From Veillonella infantium (GTDB lineage Bacteria; Bacillota; Negativicutes; Veillonellales; Veillonellaceae): a stretch of DNA of 64,000 nucleotides. Location of the stretch: the NCBI RefSeq assembly GCF_002959895.1, contig NZ_PPDD01000014.1, positions 62,001 through 126,000 on the forward strand, given 5' to 3'. The notes beneath the pieces were generated by a model, which had not been told where the DNA came from, did no database searches, and worked only from the letters and a program-made list of their open reading frames with translations. Shown piece after piece: positions 53,545 to 62,286 of the stretch. Position 1 is the stretch's first letter, and each line of letters starts with the position of its first letter. The translations under genes were made by a program, and so were the position numbers.

Positions 53545-54886
53545 TAGCTTGTCAGAAAAACTGCAAGAAGCCTTTCAATCCTTGAAAGGGAAGGGCAAAA
53601 TTACTGAAGATGATGTCAATCTTGCGTTGCGTCAAGTACGTACAGCACTATTAGAAGCGGACGTTAACTTTATGGTTGCGAAGGACTTTGTGAAGTCCAT
53701 TAAGGAAAAGGCCCTCGGTGAAGAGGTATTCGGTTCTTTGAATCCAGCACAAACGGTTATTAAAATCGTAAATGATGAGTTAACAGCTTTATTGGGTGGT
53801 ACACAAAGTCGCATCATGATTTCCAGCAAGCCACCAACAATTATTATGCTTGTTGGTTTACAAGGTGCTGGTAAGACCACAACAGCTGGTAAATTGGCAG
53901 TATATCTTCGCAAACAAGGTAAACATCCAATGCTCGTAGCTGCCGACGTATATCGTCCAGCTGCGATTACTCAATTGCAAGTTGTAGGTAAGCAAATCGA
54001 CATTCCCGTATTTGCTGATGAAACACCTGGTGCTAATCCAGTAGACATTGCGCGCCGCGCCGTAGAGCAAAGTACGCATATGTTGAAAGATGTTGTTATC
54101 ATCGATACAGCTGGTCGCTTGGCGATAGACGAAGTCCTCATGGACGAGTTGTCCAACATCAAAGCAGCTGTTCGACCTCATGAAATTCTACTCGTTGTAG
54201 ACTCCATGATCGGTCAAGATGCAGTAACAACAGCACAAACATTTAATGAAAAATTAGGCGTTGATGGTGTTATCCTTACTAAACTCGATGGTGATGCGCG
54301 CGGTGGTGCTGCGTTATCCATCAAAGCTGTAACAGGTTTGCCAATCAAGTTCACTGGTGTGAGCGAAAAAATGGATGGTTTCGATGTATTCTATCCAGAC
54401 CGTATGGCTTCTCGTATTCTCGACTTGGGCGATTTCAAAACATTGATCGAAAATGTTCAAGGCGCTATCGATGAAGAAGAAGCTCGTGAAATGGCTAAGA
54501 AAATGGCGAAAAACAATTTCACCTTGGATGATTTCTTGAAACAGATGAATCAAGTGAGAAAGTTAGGGCCATTACAAAATATTATTGGTATGTTGCCAGG
54601 TATGGGTCAAATTAAGGATCAATTAAAAGACCTCGATTTGAATAGTAAAGAGGTGCGCCGTATTGAGGCCATCATTACATCCATGACGGCAGCAGAGCGA
54701 GAAAACCCAAGTATTCTTAATGGTTCTCGCCGCAAGCGTATTGCAATGGGGTCTGGTACGCAAGTACAAGACGTTAATCGCTTGTTGAAACAATTTGAAG
54801 AAGCGCGGAAGATGATGAAGCGCATGCAAGGTTTACGTGGCGGTAAGGGCGGCTTCCCAGGAATGCCTAAATTACCGTTTATGTAA
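53534..54886 (+). CDS. ffh: Signal recognition particle GTPase Ffh
   Basis: The protein subunit of SRP that targets nascent membrane proteins to FtsY and the translocon. The 450-residue protein has an N domain (1-90), the NG GTPase (GLQGAGKTTTAGKLA; VIIDTAGRLAIDE; LTKLDGDARGGAAL) and a Met-rich M domain (about 300-450) ending MKRMQGLRGGKGGFPGMPK, which binds the SRP RNA. The SRP RNA gene itself is not seen in the window. It shares an operon with ylxM and rpsP. Confidence 0.97.
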   Translation: MAFDSLSEKLQEAFQSLKGKGKITEDDVNLALRQVRTALLEADVNFMVAKDFVKSIKEKALGEEVFGSLNPAQTVIKIVNDELTALLGGTQSRIMISSKPPTIIMLVGLQGAGKTTTAGKLAVYLRKQGKHPMLVAADVYRPAAITQLQVVGKQIDIPVFADETPGANPVDIARRAVEQSTHMLKDVVIIDTAGRLAIDEVLMDELSNIKAAVRPHEILLVVDSMIGQDAVTTAQTFNEKLGVDGVILTKLDGDARGGAALSIKAVTGLPIKFTGVSEKMDGFDVFYPDRMASRILDLGDFKTLIENVQGAIDEEEAREMAKKMAKNNFTLDDFLKQMNQVRKLGPLQNIIGMLPGMGQIKDQLKDLDLNSKEVRRIEAIITSMTAAERENPSILNGSRRKRIAMGSGTQVQDVNRLLKQFEEARKMMKRMQGLRGGKGGFPGMPKLPFM

Positions 54887-54945
54887 TACATGGGCAGGGG
54901 CGCTGAACCTGTCCACCCACATCAGTATAAGGAGGTGAATTTCAC

Positions 54946-55209
54946 ATGTTAAAAATTCGTTTGACTCGTTTAGGTGCTAAAAAAGCTCCTTTCTACCGTA
55001 TCGTTGTTGCTGACGCACGTGCTCCACGTGAAGGTCGTCCTGTTGACACAATTGGTCAATATGATGCTACTAAACAACCAGCTATCGTTAATGTAGACGA
55101 AGAAAAAGCTTTGGCTTGGTTAGCTAAAGGTGCTCAGCCTACTGACACTGTTCGCTCCTTGTTCAAAAAACAAGGCGTTATGCAAAAATTTGCTGACGCT
55201 AAAAAGTAA
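54946..55209 (+). CDS. rpsP: 30S ribosomal protein S16
   Basis: An 87-residue bS16 protein with [40 protein letters not shown] and [10 protein letters not shown]-like end ([14 protein letters not shown]). Normal length. AAGGAGGTGAAT precedes the ATG. It begins the ribosome-maturation part of the operon, 59 nt after ffh. Confidence 0.97.
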   Translation: MLKIRLTRLGAKKAPFYRIVVADARAPREGRPVDTIGQYDATKQPAIVNVDEEKALAWLAKGAQPTDTVRSLFKKQGVMQKFADAKK

Positions 55210-55230
55210 TTAATAGAGAGGCATACTGTG

Positions 55231-55458
55231 ATGATAGAATTAATTTCATTAATTGCGAAATCATTAGTGAAGCAGCCTGATGCCGTATCTGTTACCATGG
55301 TCCAAAAGGGGAATATGGAAGTTTACGAACTTCATGTAGCCCCAGAGGATATGGGCAAAGTCATCGGAAAGCAAGGACGAATAGCGAAAGCGATTCGCGC
55401 TGTGGTGAAAGCGGCGGCTATTAAAGAGAACAAAAAGATATCTGTTGATATTGTCTAA
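55231..55458 (+). CDS. khpA: KhpA, KH-domain RNA-binding protein
   Basis: A 75-residue single KH domain with the GKQG loop in MGKVIGKQGRIAKAIRAVVKA. KhpA pairs with KhpB/EloR in Firmicutes to bind RNA and influence cell elongation and division. AGAGAGG is 9 nt before ATG 55231; GTG 55228 is an alternative start. Its place between rpsP and rimM is conserved. Confidence 0.92.
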   Translation: MIELISLIAKSLVKQPDAVSVTMVQKGNMEVYELHVAPEDMGKVIGKQGRIAKAIRAVVKAAAIKENKKISVDIV

Positions 55459-55472
55459 AAGGGAGTATTCCA

Positions 55473-55880
55473 ATGGAAGAAATGACATTACGTGTCCCTG
55501 TAGCAGTAAAAGCAAAAGTAACAGAAGACTTGAAAGCGAAAATTGTATCTGATCTTGAAACTCGCCTTGATATGGTGAATAAAGATTTGGAAGCAATTGA
55601 GTTCCAAGCTCAACGTATTTTGGCTGATGCCGCTAAAGTTGATGCAACAAGTCTTACTGCAATTCGTCAACAAATCGACGAAGAGAAAAATAAACGCTTG
55701 GCTTTCAAAGAAGAAGTAACAGCTAAATTGAAAGATGCTCAAGAATTGTCTTTAGGAACTGAAATTCCTCAAGGTACATTAGAGCAAACAGTTACCGTTA
55801 AAATCGGGGATAATTTGGATGCCATGATGGGCGCTGAAATCCTATTAGAAGACGGTAAAATCGTTGCGTTTCGTCAATAA
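55473..55880 (+). CDS. ylqD: YlqD family protein
   Basis: A 135-residue protein of the YlqD family, function unknown, found between khpA and rimM in Firmicutes. It is mostly helical with a charged coiled coil (about 20-80, NKDLEAIEFQAQRILADAAK) and a small C-terminal beta domain (VTVKIGDNLDAMMGAEIL). The stop overlaps the rimM ATG (TAATG). Confidence 0.85.
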   Translation: MEEMTLRVPVAVKAKVTEDLKAKIVSDLETRLDMVNKDLEAIEFQAQRILADAAKVDATSLTAIRQQIDEEKNKRLAFKEEVTAKLKDAQELSLGTEIPQGTLEQTVTVKIGDNLDAMMGAEILLEDGKIVAFRQ

Positions 55881-56377
55881 TGAAGCATAACGATTTCATC
55901 ACAATAGGTGTTATCATCGCCCCGCACGGCGTGCGGGGTGATCTTCGTATTATGCCTAGAACTGATTTTCCAGAACGGTTCATGCATATGGATGCCTGTT
56001 ACATCGATGGTAAAGAATACCACGTTGCATCCGCTCGATTTCATAAACAATTCGTATTAGCATCCTTTAAGGAAATTCCCGATCGCAACGCGGCTGAATT
56101 ATTCGCTAAGAAAGAGATTCAAGTACGTCGTGAAGATTTGGTAGAATTACCAGAAGGTCGCTACTACATCTTTGATATCATTGGTCTTGAAGTACAAGAT
56201 ACAAAGGGTAACGTGCTTGGTACGGTTACCGATGTGTTGCAACCGGGTGCTAATGATGTCTATGTGGTTTCCAAAGATGGGGAACCAGATCAATTATTTG
56301 CAGCCATTGAAGAGGTCGTTAAAGACATCGATGTGGAAAATAAATTGATGATCGTAGATCCGCCTGAATGGATATAA
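55880..56377 (+). CDS. rimM: 16S rRNA processing protein RimM
   Basis: RimM helps mature the 30S head and binds S19. The 165-residue protein has the N-terminal RimM domain (ITIGVIIAPHGVRGDLRIMP) and the PRC-barrel (GRYYIFDIIGLEVQDTKGNVLGTVTDVLQPGANDVYVV; the ANDVYVV segment is diagnostic). It is coupled to ylqD. The last codons form the 5' arm of a terminator hairpin. Confidence 0.95.
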   Translation: MKHNDFITIGVIIAPHGVRGDLRIMPRTDFPERFMHMDACYIDGKEYHVASARFHKQFVLASFKEIPDRNAAELFAKKEIQVRREDLVELPEGRYYIFDIIGLEVQDTKGNVLGTVTDVLQPGANDVYVVSKDGEPDQLFAAIEEVVKDIDVENKLMIVDPPEWI

Positions 56378-56396
56378 TCCTTTAGGCGGTTTTTTT
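56360..56396 (+). terminator. Terminator overlapping the rimM stop codon
   Basis: A 9-bp stem with one G-U pair (56360-56368 with 56381-56389) and a run of seven Ts. The 5' arm is inside the rimM coding sequence, so the end of the ORF is also part of the terminator. It separates rimM from trmD. Confidence 0.82.
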
Positions 56397-56495
56397 ATCT
56401 ACATATAGGTATATTATGGTAAAAGTTATATAATATAGCTATATATAGATAATGCTAATGAGTTAATATGAGTTAATAAGTACAGAGGACGGTCT

Positions 56496-57326
56496 ATGCG
56501 TATCGATATCGTATCTTTATTTCCTGAGTTTTTTGATGCTTTTTTTAGTCATTCCATCATAAAACGGGCTATCGAAGCAGAACGCTTATCTATGGGTGTA
56601 ACTAACCCTCGGGACTTTAGTCATAATAAACATGGTCAAGTAGATGATACGCCGTATGGTGGCGGTGCGGGTATGCTTATGATGGCACCTCCCATCTTTG
56701 AAGCGGTAGAATCTGTTATTGCTCAATATGATAGCGATATTAATAGCGCCTATTCTACAGATGAAATGTGTGATGAAATGAGCCTTATTGGTAATCCTAG
56801 TGAAAGTATACGACGTCGTGTTATTTTTATGGGACCTACAGGTCAACCTTTTACACAAGAGAAAGCGCGTGAACTAGCGACATACGATCAACTGGTGCTC
56901 ATTTGTGGTCATTATGAAGGCGTAGATTATCGCGTAGAGGAACATTTAGTAGATGAAACTATTTCTATTGGTGATTATGTACTAACAGGCGGTGAATTAC
57001 CCGCTATGGTTGTGGCCGATGCAGTAGCTCGTATGATTCCTGGTGTATTAGGCGCAGCTAGTGGGGCCCAAGAAGATTCCTTTTATGAGCCTTTATTAGA
57101 ATGTCCTCAATATACAAAGCCACCAGAATTCAGAGGATGGGGTGTTCCTGAAGTATTGCGTAGCGGTCATCATAAAAACATTGCTGCATGGCGGCAAAAG
57201 GAAGCCTTAAAGCGGACACGATTATTGCGGCCTGATTTATTGGAACGACCATTAACAAAAGAAGAAGTTAAACTTTTAAAAGAGATTATTACTGAAGAGT
57301 CTGAAAGAGATACAGGTGAAGTATGA
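56496..57326 (+). CDS. trmD: tRNA (guanine-37-N1)-methyltransferase TrmD
   Basis: SPOUT enzyme that makes m1G37 in tRNA and prevents frameshifting. The 276-residue protein has MRIDIVSLFPEFFDAFFSHS, VDDTPYGGGAGMLM, ICGHYEGVDYRVEEHLVDE, SIGDYVLTGGELPAM and the C-terminal RSGHHKNIAAWRQKEAL. It is about 25-30 residues longer than usual owing to an insertion around residues 72-105 (SAYSTDEMCDEMSLIGNP) before the strand starting VIFMGPTG. A TATAAT at 56429-56434 may give it its own promoter. rplS, its usual follower, is absent. Confidence 0.95.
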   Translation: MRIDIVSLFPEFFDAFFSHSIIKRAIEAERLSMGVTNPRDFSHNKHGQVDDTPYGGGAGMLMMAPPIFEAVESVIAQYDSDINSAYSTDEMCDEMSLIGNPSESIRRRVIFMGPTGQPFTQEKARELATYDQLVLICGHYEGVDYRVEEHLVDETISIGDYVLTGGELPAMVVADAVARMIPGVLGAASGAQEDSFYEPLLECPQYTKPPEFRGWGVPEVLRSGHHKNIAAWRQKEALKRTRLLRPDLLERPLTKEEVKLLKEIITEESERDTGEV

Positions 57327-57389
57327 AATAATTTATGAACATGTAGGCTAATTTAAAGCTTAATTTCATTAAATCCCGTTTAGGAGAGG

Positions 57390-57423
57390 GAGTAGTATAG
57401 ACGCATATAGGTTATTGCTACTC
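57390..57423 (+). promoter_or_regulatory. Hairpin in the leader of the DUF4178-like gene
   Basis: GAGTAG (57390-57395) pairs with CTACTC (57418-57423) around a 22-nt region that can pair further. It lies 15 nt before the start codon. No T-run follows, so it is not a terminator; a role in translation is possible. Confidence 0.35.
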
Positions 57424-57437
57424 TAACGAGGTTGTTT

Positions 57438-58505
57438 ATGGAGTTTAATTGTTACGATGTCCTTGAGGTTCAGGGCAGCCGTTATGTAATAACTGAAAAA
57501 ATTAAATATAATGAGATTATTCCAAAAGCTGATCAGGAACAAGCCTATAAGGCTAAGCCGTCTATGCAAAAGTCTCCTGGTGATTATTGGCATGAATATG
57601 GCCTAGAGGCTGTTGAGGGAACTGATAAAATATGGGTTACCATTGAGTACAATGATAATGAGTGGTGCACTGTATCTAGAACATCCTATCGTAAGCGTGC
57701 ACCGAAAGGATTTACATTACATCAAATCGGTTTAGAAAAGGTTGTAGCCGTAGATGGTGATAGTGGTGCGTCTGTAGGTGATCGAGCTGGGTATAAGGAG
57801 TACCAATTGCCCTGTGAAGGGGGCGCTAGCGTATTCTTTGAAGAAAATTGGTTCAAAGGGGAAAAAATGTTTGCTGAAGGGGCGAGAGTTCCTTTGATAA
57901 ATATTAAACTTTGTAATGATGCGGCAGCAGACGCTATTCGTAAAAAGAAACGTAAAGAACGTCTGAAAAAACGACTCGAAGGAGTTGCTATGGCCCTTGG
58001 ATGCGGCGCATTATTTTTAATGTGTCTTGTTAGTTGGGATTCTGATCTTTCTTGGCATGGTATACGTGGTACCTTTGGCTTCCCTTATACTGCAAAGGAG
58101 CATATGCATGATACATCCGTCTATTATACTAAGACGGATTCGGATAATGAATATACTTCTAGTTTAGATCCTGTTAGTACAGCATTAGATTTAATCGATT
58201 CTTTAGACGGAGATATTAAAAATGAAGGCGAGAGCTTACAAGAAGGTCGTGAAGTCATTGTATTCTATGATGCTAAGTCTGCCTATATTATTACTAACAT
58301 AGATGGCCAAACCCTCGTTAAGGTATGTGAACCAGGAAAGTTGACGCCAGAGGAACAGGAGCTCATTAATAGTACAATGCGAAAGACACATGTACTTGAT
58401 TCCTATGCCTATATGGTTCGCTATAAAGATAGCGGGGGACGCGATAAATTCCTTAAGGTAGACAATCTTAATGAAGCCGACAAGGCTTATATGTTTAACC
58501 GATGA
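57438..58505 (+). CDS. DUF4178-like membrane protein, first gene of the ATP-grasp cassette
   Basis: A 355-residue protein of unknown function. The N-terminal ~160 residues (CYDVLEVQGSRYVITEKIKY; YWHEYGLEAVEGTDKIWVTI) resemble DUF4178-type beta domains, often found beside DUF350 and polyamine-related genes. A basic linker (IRKKKRKERLKKRLEG, about 178-193) leads to one membrane helix (about 194-214), then an external domain (about 215-355). ATG 57438 is preferred over the TTG at 57432. It stands in the place of YjfK in the E. coli yjfKLMC group; the match is by layout and is not proven. Confidence 0.55.
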   Translation: MEFNCYDVLEVQGSRYVITEKIKYNEIIPKADQEQAYKAKPSMQKSPGDYWHEYGLEAVEGTDKIWVTIEYNDNEWCTVSRTSYRKRAPKGFTLHQIGLEKVVAVDGDSGASVGDRAGYKEYQLPCEGGASVFFEENWFKGEKMFAEGARVPLINIKLCNDAAADAIRKKKRKERLKKRLEGVAMALGCGALFLMCLVSWDSDLSWHGIRGTFGFPYTAKEHMHDTSVYYTKTDSDNEYTSSLDPVSTALDLIDSLDGDIKNEGESLQEGREVIVFYDAKSAYIITNIDGQTLVKVCEPGKLTPEEQELINSTMRKTHVLDSYAYMVRYKDSGGRDKFLKVDNLNEADKAYMFNR

Positions 58506-58541
58506 CTATGAATATAAAGGGACTATATTAGGAGGTTTATC

Positions 58542-58973
58542 ATGATTTTTATTCCTGATGTATTATTGACGATTTTTTATGCTTGTTTTGGGATTTTCTT
58601 AATGTTAACTGCGAACACTGTTATTGATTTTTTTGTACCTGGTAAATTTAGTGAAGAAATCAAACGTGGTAACTGTGCTGTAGCTTGGCTATCTGCAGGT
58701 TCCTTTATCGGTATTGGTGAAATATTGCGTGCTGTTATCATGTCTCCTGTAGTTACTACAGCAGATACTTCTTTATTGCACGGTGTAGTAGCAAGTGTTG
58801 TTTATGCTATTCTTGGTATTGTACTATTTGTAACAGGCTATATGTTTATTAATCTATGGCATCGTAAATATAATTTATCTGAAGAGATTATGCGTGGTAA
58901 TACAGCTGCTGGTATTCTCGTATTTGGTATCTTTGTAGGTCTTGCTCTCGTTGTTAGTGGTGCTGTGCACTAA
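58542..58973 (+). CDS. DUF350 family membrane protein
   Basis: A 143-residue protein with four membrane helices built from two similar halves. Each half carries the DUF350 pattern: FSEEIKRGNCAVAWLSAGSF and LSEEIMRGNTAAGILVFGIF. DUF350 (YjfL) proteins are of unknown function and are commonly encoded with glutathionylspermidine-synthase-like ATP-grasp genes. AGGAGG precedes the ATG; it is 36 nt after the first cassette gene. Confidence 0.85.
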   Translation: MIFIPDVLLTIFYACFGIFLMLTANTVIDFFVPGKFSEEIKRGNCAVAWLSAGSFIGIGEILRAVIMSPVVTTADTSLLHGVVASVVYAILGIVLFVTGYMFINLWHRKYNLSEEIMRGNTAAGILVFGIFVGLALVVSGAVH

Positions 58974-58984
58974 GGGAGTGTCCT

Positions 58985-59545
58985 ATGTATAAGCCAAGTA
59001 AGAAAACTATATACATAACGGGTGCCTTTGCCGCTGTGGCGGGTATCGTTGGTGTATCTTCATACTGGAATGACATCACTTATGCCGTATGTGATAAGAT
59101 CTACCCGGAAGCAAATGATGGGGAAGTTCGATTAAAGGATAATCAAGGAAATCGCTACTCTTTATTGAATCATGGCGATGGTAAAGAGACGGCTTTATAT
59201 GATGACAATCGGTCTGTTACCTTTCATCGTGATACTAGCGGCAATTTAGTATGGGATGCCGGGCTAGCAGGACTTTTGCCTGGTATTGCAGCAGGCTACT
59301 ATATTTTCCACGGATTTAATCCCCCTACAGCTCGCATGGATGGACGAACTATGACATATCGCGTGGCAGCTCCATTAAAACCCTATGAGGAGCCTTCTGT
59401 ATATACAGCAACAGGTTCAAATGTGCGCACTTCTTTAGGGCGACGTACTTATCAAGACTATGAGAAGCGAAGAAGTCAAAAAGCCTCTTCTATAGGTCAA
59501 AAGTCGGGCTTTGGTAGTGCTGGTTCACGCTCTGGTGGCTCGTGA
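58985..59545 (+). CDS. Membrane-anchored protein with Gly/Ser-rich tail (YjfM-like position)
   Basis: A 186-residue protein of unknown function. It has an N-terminal helix (about 9-28), a small beta-rich section (about 42-85), a second hydrophobic stretch (about 88-106) and a C-terminal tail rich in Arg, Ser and Gly (SGFGSAGSRSGGS). The tail recalls those of YgiB/YjfM (DUF1190) proteins, which occupy the same position beside ATP-grasp genes. That tail could be the substrate of the neighbouring ligase; this is inference. The stop lies 14 nt before the ATP-grasp start. Confidence 0.55.
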   Translation: MYKPSKKTIYITGAFAAVAGIVGVSSYWNDITYAVCDKIYPEANDGEVRLKDNQGNRYSLLNHGDGKETALYDDNRSVTFHRDTSGNLVWDAGLAGLLPGIAAGYYIFHGFNPPTARMDGRTMTYRVAAPLKPYEEPSVYTATGSNVRTSLGRRTYQDYEKRRSQKASSIGQKSGFGSAGSRSGGS

Positions 59546-59559
59546 TGGGAGGCGGTACT

Positions 59560-60846
59560 ATGCAATCCTATATTGATGAGTTAGATACGGGCATACTGCC
59601 TTTTGTAGATTATGAAGGATATGACGATCGATATCCAACGCTTTCAGTACAATCTTTTCCTGCTGAGTTTTACGATGAAATACGACATGCATCTCGTATG
59701 TTATTCCAAATATTTTATAAGGCTACTAAAGTTTTTCAGCAGGCACCTGATGAGTTTGCCCTCAATATGGATATGCCGGAAAATCTGATTCCTTATCTTC
59801 ACCGAGGAAATCCGTTAGGCCTACCTACGTGGCTATCTCGCTTTGATTTTGTTCTCGATACACAGGGGCGATTGCGCATGGTGGAAATTAATGCGGATAC
59901 CCCCTGCTTTTTGATTGAAAGCTATTATGCTAATGAGGTAGGCGCCCGTTATTTTGATAAAGGGCATCCTAATGCAGGGGCTAGGGACGAGCTAGAACGT
60001 TTTTTGAAACGTGTTTATGAACGCACTTCTCAGGAAAATAGTAAATATAATACAGTAGAGAGTGGTGGAGCTAATCCATTTGTGTTTGCTTGCTTTCATG
60101 ATTATTTAGAAGATTTAGGAACCACTAAGTTTTTAATGAATACGATGAAATCCGTATGTCCTGAAGCGGATGTACGATTTTTATCATTTTATGACATGGT
60201 CATTGATGATGAAGGGATTTTGCTTCCTGATGGCAGTCATGCATCAAACCTGTATCGTTTGCATCCGATGGAATTGTTAATCGATGAGACGACGGCAACG
60301 GGGGAACCGTTAGGTGAAATGTTCTTAGATTTATATAATGAGGGGCGATTCAATTTATTTAATCCTCCAGAAGCGATCATTTTGCAAAATAAGTCATTTA
60401 TGTCCTTGGTGTATGCCTTATATTTGACGGATCAATTCTTTACAGGCCCTGAGCGAGATATTATTGAACGTTATTTGACTCCGTCCTATTTTGAAAGTGA
60501 TTTTCCTAACCTCGATGAAGGCCTTTATACTCAAAAGGAAATATGGGGCCGTGAGGGACGCAATATACAAGTCGTAGAAAAACATGGCGATCAAGCAAAG
60601 GTCTTTATGGAAAAGTTTGTAGATAACTATGATGACATTGTGTGTCGTGATAGTAAAAAGGTTATGTACCAAGATTTTATTAAGCAAAAACGTTTTATTC
60701 ATACCGTAGATAGTGGTACAAAAGAAGGATGCTTGACGCTGTCTTGTTTTATGCTTGGCGACCAAGCCTCTGCTGTGGGAGCCCGTTTCTCTCCTGAAGA
60801 AATTGCTGGTACAGAAGCCTATTTTTTACCTTTAGTTATTGATTAA
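59560..60846 (+). CDS. Glutathionylspermidine synthase-like ATP-grasp ligase
   Basis: A 428-residue protein of the GspS-synthetase/YjfC family, ATP-grasp enzymes that form amide bonds. The ATP-binding core is seen in VLDTQGRLRMVEINADTPCFLIES, where the Glu-Ile-Asn-Ala-Asp-Thr-Pro signature provides Mg/ATP ligands, and in the C-terminal GCLTLSCFMLGDQASAVGARFS. It lacks the CHAP amidase half of E. coli Gsp. Veillonella is not known to me to make glutathionylspermidine, so the true substrate may be a protein tail or polyamine. Start at ATG 59560 after GGGAGGCGG. Confidence 0.82.
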   Translation: MQSYIDELDTGILPFVDYEGYDDRYPTLSVQSFPAEFYDEIRHASRMLFQIFYKATKVFQQAPDEFALNMDMPENLIPYLHRGNPLGLPTWLSRFDFVLDTQGRLRMVEINADTPCFLIESYYANEVGARYFDKGHPNAGARDELERFLKRVYERTSQENSKYNTVESGGANPFVFACFHDYLEDLGTTKFLMNTMKSVCPEADVRFLSFYDMVIDDEGILLPDGSHASNLYRLHPMELLIDETTATGEPLGEMFLDLYNEGRFNLFNPPEAIILQNKSFMSLVYALYLTDQFFTGPERDIIERYLTPSYFESDFPNLDEGLYTQKEIWGREGRNIQVVEKHGDQAKVFMEKFVDNYDDIVCRDSKKVMYQDFIKQKRFIHTVDSGTKEGCLTLSCFMLGDQASAVGARFSPEEIAGTEAYFLPLVID

Positions 60847-60959
60847 AAACTATGTAGAATGATTAATGGTACATAAATTATAGGGTTAGGAGCATAAAGT
60901 TATTAGGCTAGTATTACTATAGTTTCTATTTGTTGTTAGGTTATAGGAGATATAAGGCA

Positions 60960-61532
60960 TTGGCTAATTTGTATATTGGACTTGTTCATTATCCGATTAT
61001 GAACAAGCATAAAGAGGTCATTACGACGGCCATTACCAATTATGATATTCACGACATTGCACGGGCGTCTATTACCTATGATGTATCTAAATATTTTGTG
61101 ATTCATAATATACCTGCCCAGCGCGAGTTGGTGCATACTATAATGGAGCATTGGAAGTCTGGATTTGGATCTACCTATAATCCAGATCGAAAAGATGCTT
61201 TCACCGGTGTAGAACTAGTTAATTCAATTGCGGTAGCTGTACGAAAAATTGAAGATATAGAAGGTATGAAACCTATCGTAGCAACTACCGATGCTCGGAC
61301 CTATGATAACACAATTTCCTATGCGCGGATGCGTGAACATCTTGAAAATGAAGGCCGCCCTGTGTTAGTATTATTTGGTACCGGTTATGGTATGACAAAA
61401 GAAACGATGGAAAGCTTTGACTATATTTTAGAACCTATATATGGCCATGGTGAATACAATCATTTATCTGTGCGTAGTGCCGTTTCAATCATCTTAGATC
61501 GATTACGGGGCGAAGCATGGTGGAATAAATAG
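60960..61532 (+). CDS. SPOUT RNA methyltransferase (PF09936 type)
   Basis: A 190-residue protein resembling the 'SAM-dependent RNA methyltransferase' SPOUT family usually encoded beside trmD: NLYIGLVHYPIMNKHKEVITT at the start, TYDVSKYFVIHN, and the knot region VLVLFGTGYGMTKETMESFDYILEPIYGHGEYNHLSVRSA, which matches the TrmD-like SAM pocket. The target RNA is unknown. The start is TTG 60960, 9 nt after AGGAGA. In this window it is separated from trmD by the four-gene ATP-grasp cassette. Confidence 0.8.
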   Translation: MANLYIGLVHYPIMNKHKEVITTAITNYDIHDIARASITYDVSKYFVIHNIPAQRELVHTIMEHWKSGFGSTYNPDRKDAFTGVELVNSIAVAVRKIEDIEGMKPIVATTDARTYDNTISYARMREHLENEGRPVLVLFGTGYGMTKETMESFDYILEPIYGHGEYNHLSVRSAVSIILDRLRGEAWWNK

Positions 61533-61541
61533 GAGGCGTCT

Positions 61542-62279
61542 ATGTCAGGACATTCAAAATGGGCAAATATTAAACATAAAAAAGGTAAAACTGATGCGTT
61601 GAAGGCTAAATTAGCTACAAAAATCGGTCGTGAAATTACCGTAGCAGCACGCATGGGTGGTGCTGATCCAACAGGTAATATGCGTTTGAAATTGGCTTTG
61701 CAAAAAGCTCGTGAAAACAATATTCCTAAGGATAATATTCAACGTGCTATCGACAAGGGTGTTGGCGCTACAGATATGAACGCATACGAAGAAATCGTAT
61801 ATGAAGGTTATGGTCCTGCTGGTGTTGCCGTTACTGTAGAGGTTATGACGGATAATCGTAATCGCGCGGCTGCTGATGTGCGCCATGCATTCTCTAAACA
61901 AGGTGGTAACCTTGGTGAAAGCGGTTGTGTAGGTTGGATGTTTAAATCTAAAGGCGTATTCGTTATCGATAAAGAAGGTCATGACGAAGATGAATTGACT
62001 ATGTTAGCTCTTGAAGCGGGCGCAGAAGACCTTAAGTCTGAAGACGATGTATTTGAAATTTATACTACTCCTGAAGATTATGATGCGGTAGAAGCAGCTC
62101 TTGCTGATGCGGGCATTGAAACAGAAGTAGCGAAAATCACAATGATTCCAGATACTACAATTGAATTGACTGGCGATGATGCTGTAAAAATGCAAAAAAT
62201 GCTCGACGTATTGGATGATCTTGATGATGTACAAAACGTATATCACAACGGTATTTTGCCAGACGACGAAGAAGAATAA
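61542..62279 (+). CDS. yebC: YebC/PmpR family regulator or translation factor
   Basis: A 245-residue YebC-family protein with the hallmark start MSGHSKWANIKHKKGKTDAL, then NNIPKDNIQRAIDKG and YEGYGPAGVAVTVEVMTDNRNRAAADVRHAF. The family was first described as DNA-binding transcriptional regulators; newer work links bacterial and mitochondrial members to translation of proline-rich stretches. AGGAGG precedes the ATG. It is 9 nt after the SPOUT gene and ends at a strong terminator. Confidence 0.96.
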   Translation: MSGHSKWANIKHKKGKTDALKAKLATKIGREITVAARMGGADPTGNMRLKLALQKARENNIPKDNIQRAIDKGVGATDMNAYEEIVYEGYGPAGVAVTVEVMTDNRNRAAADVRHAFSKQGGNLGESGCVGWMFKSKGVFVIDKEGHDEDELTMLALEAGAEDLKSEDDVFEIYTTPEDYDAVEAALADAGIETEVAKITMIPDTTIELTGDDAVKMQKMLDVLDDLDDVQNVYHNGILPDDEEE

Positions 62280-62286
62280 TAATATT

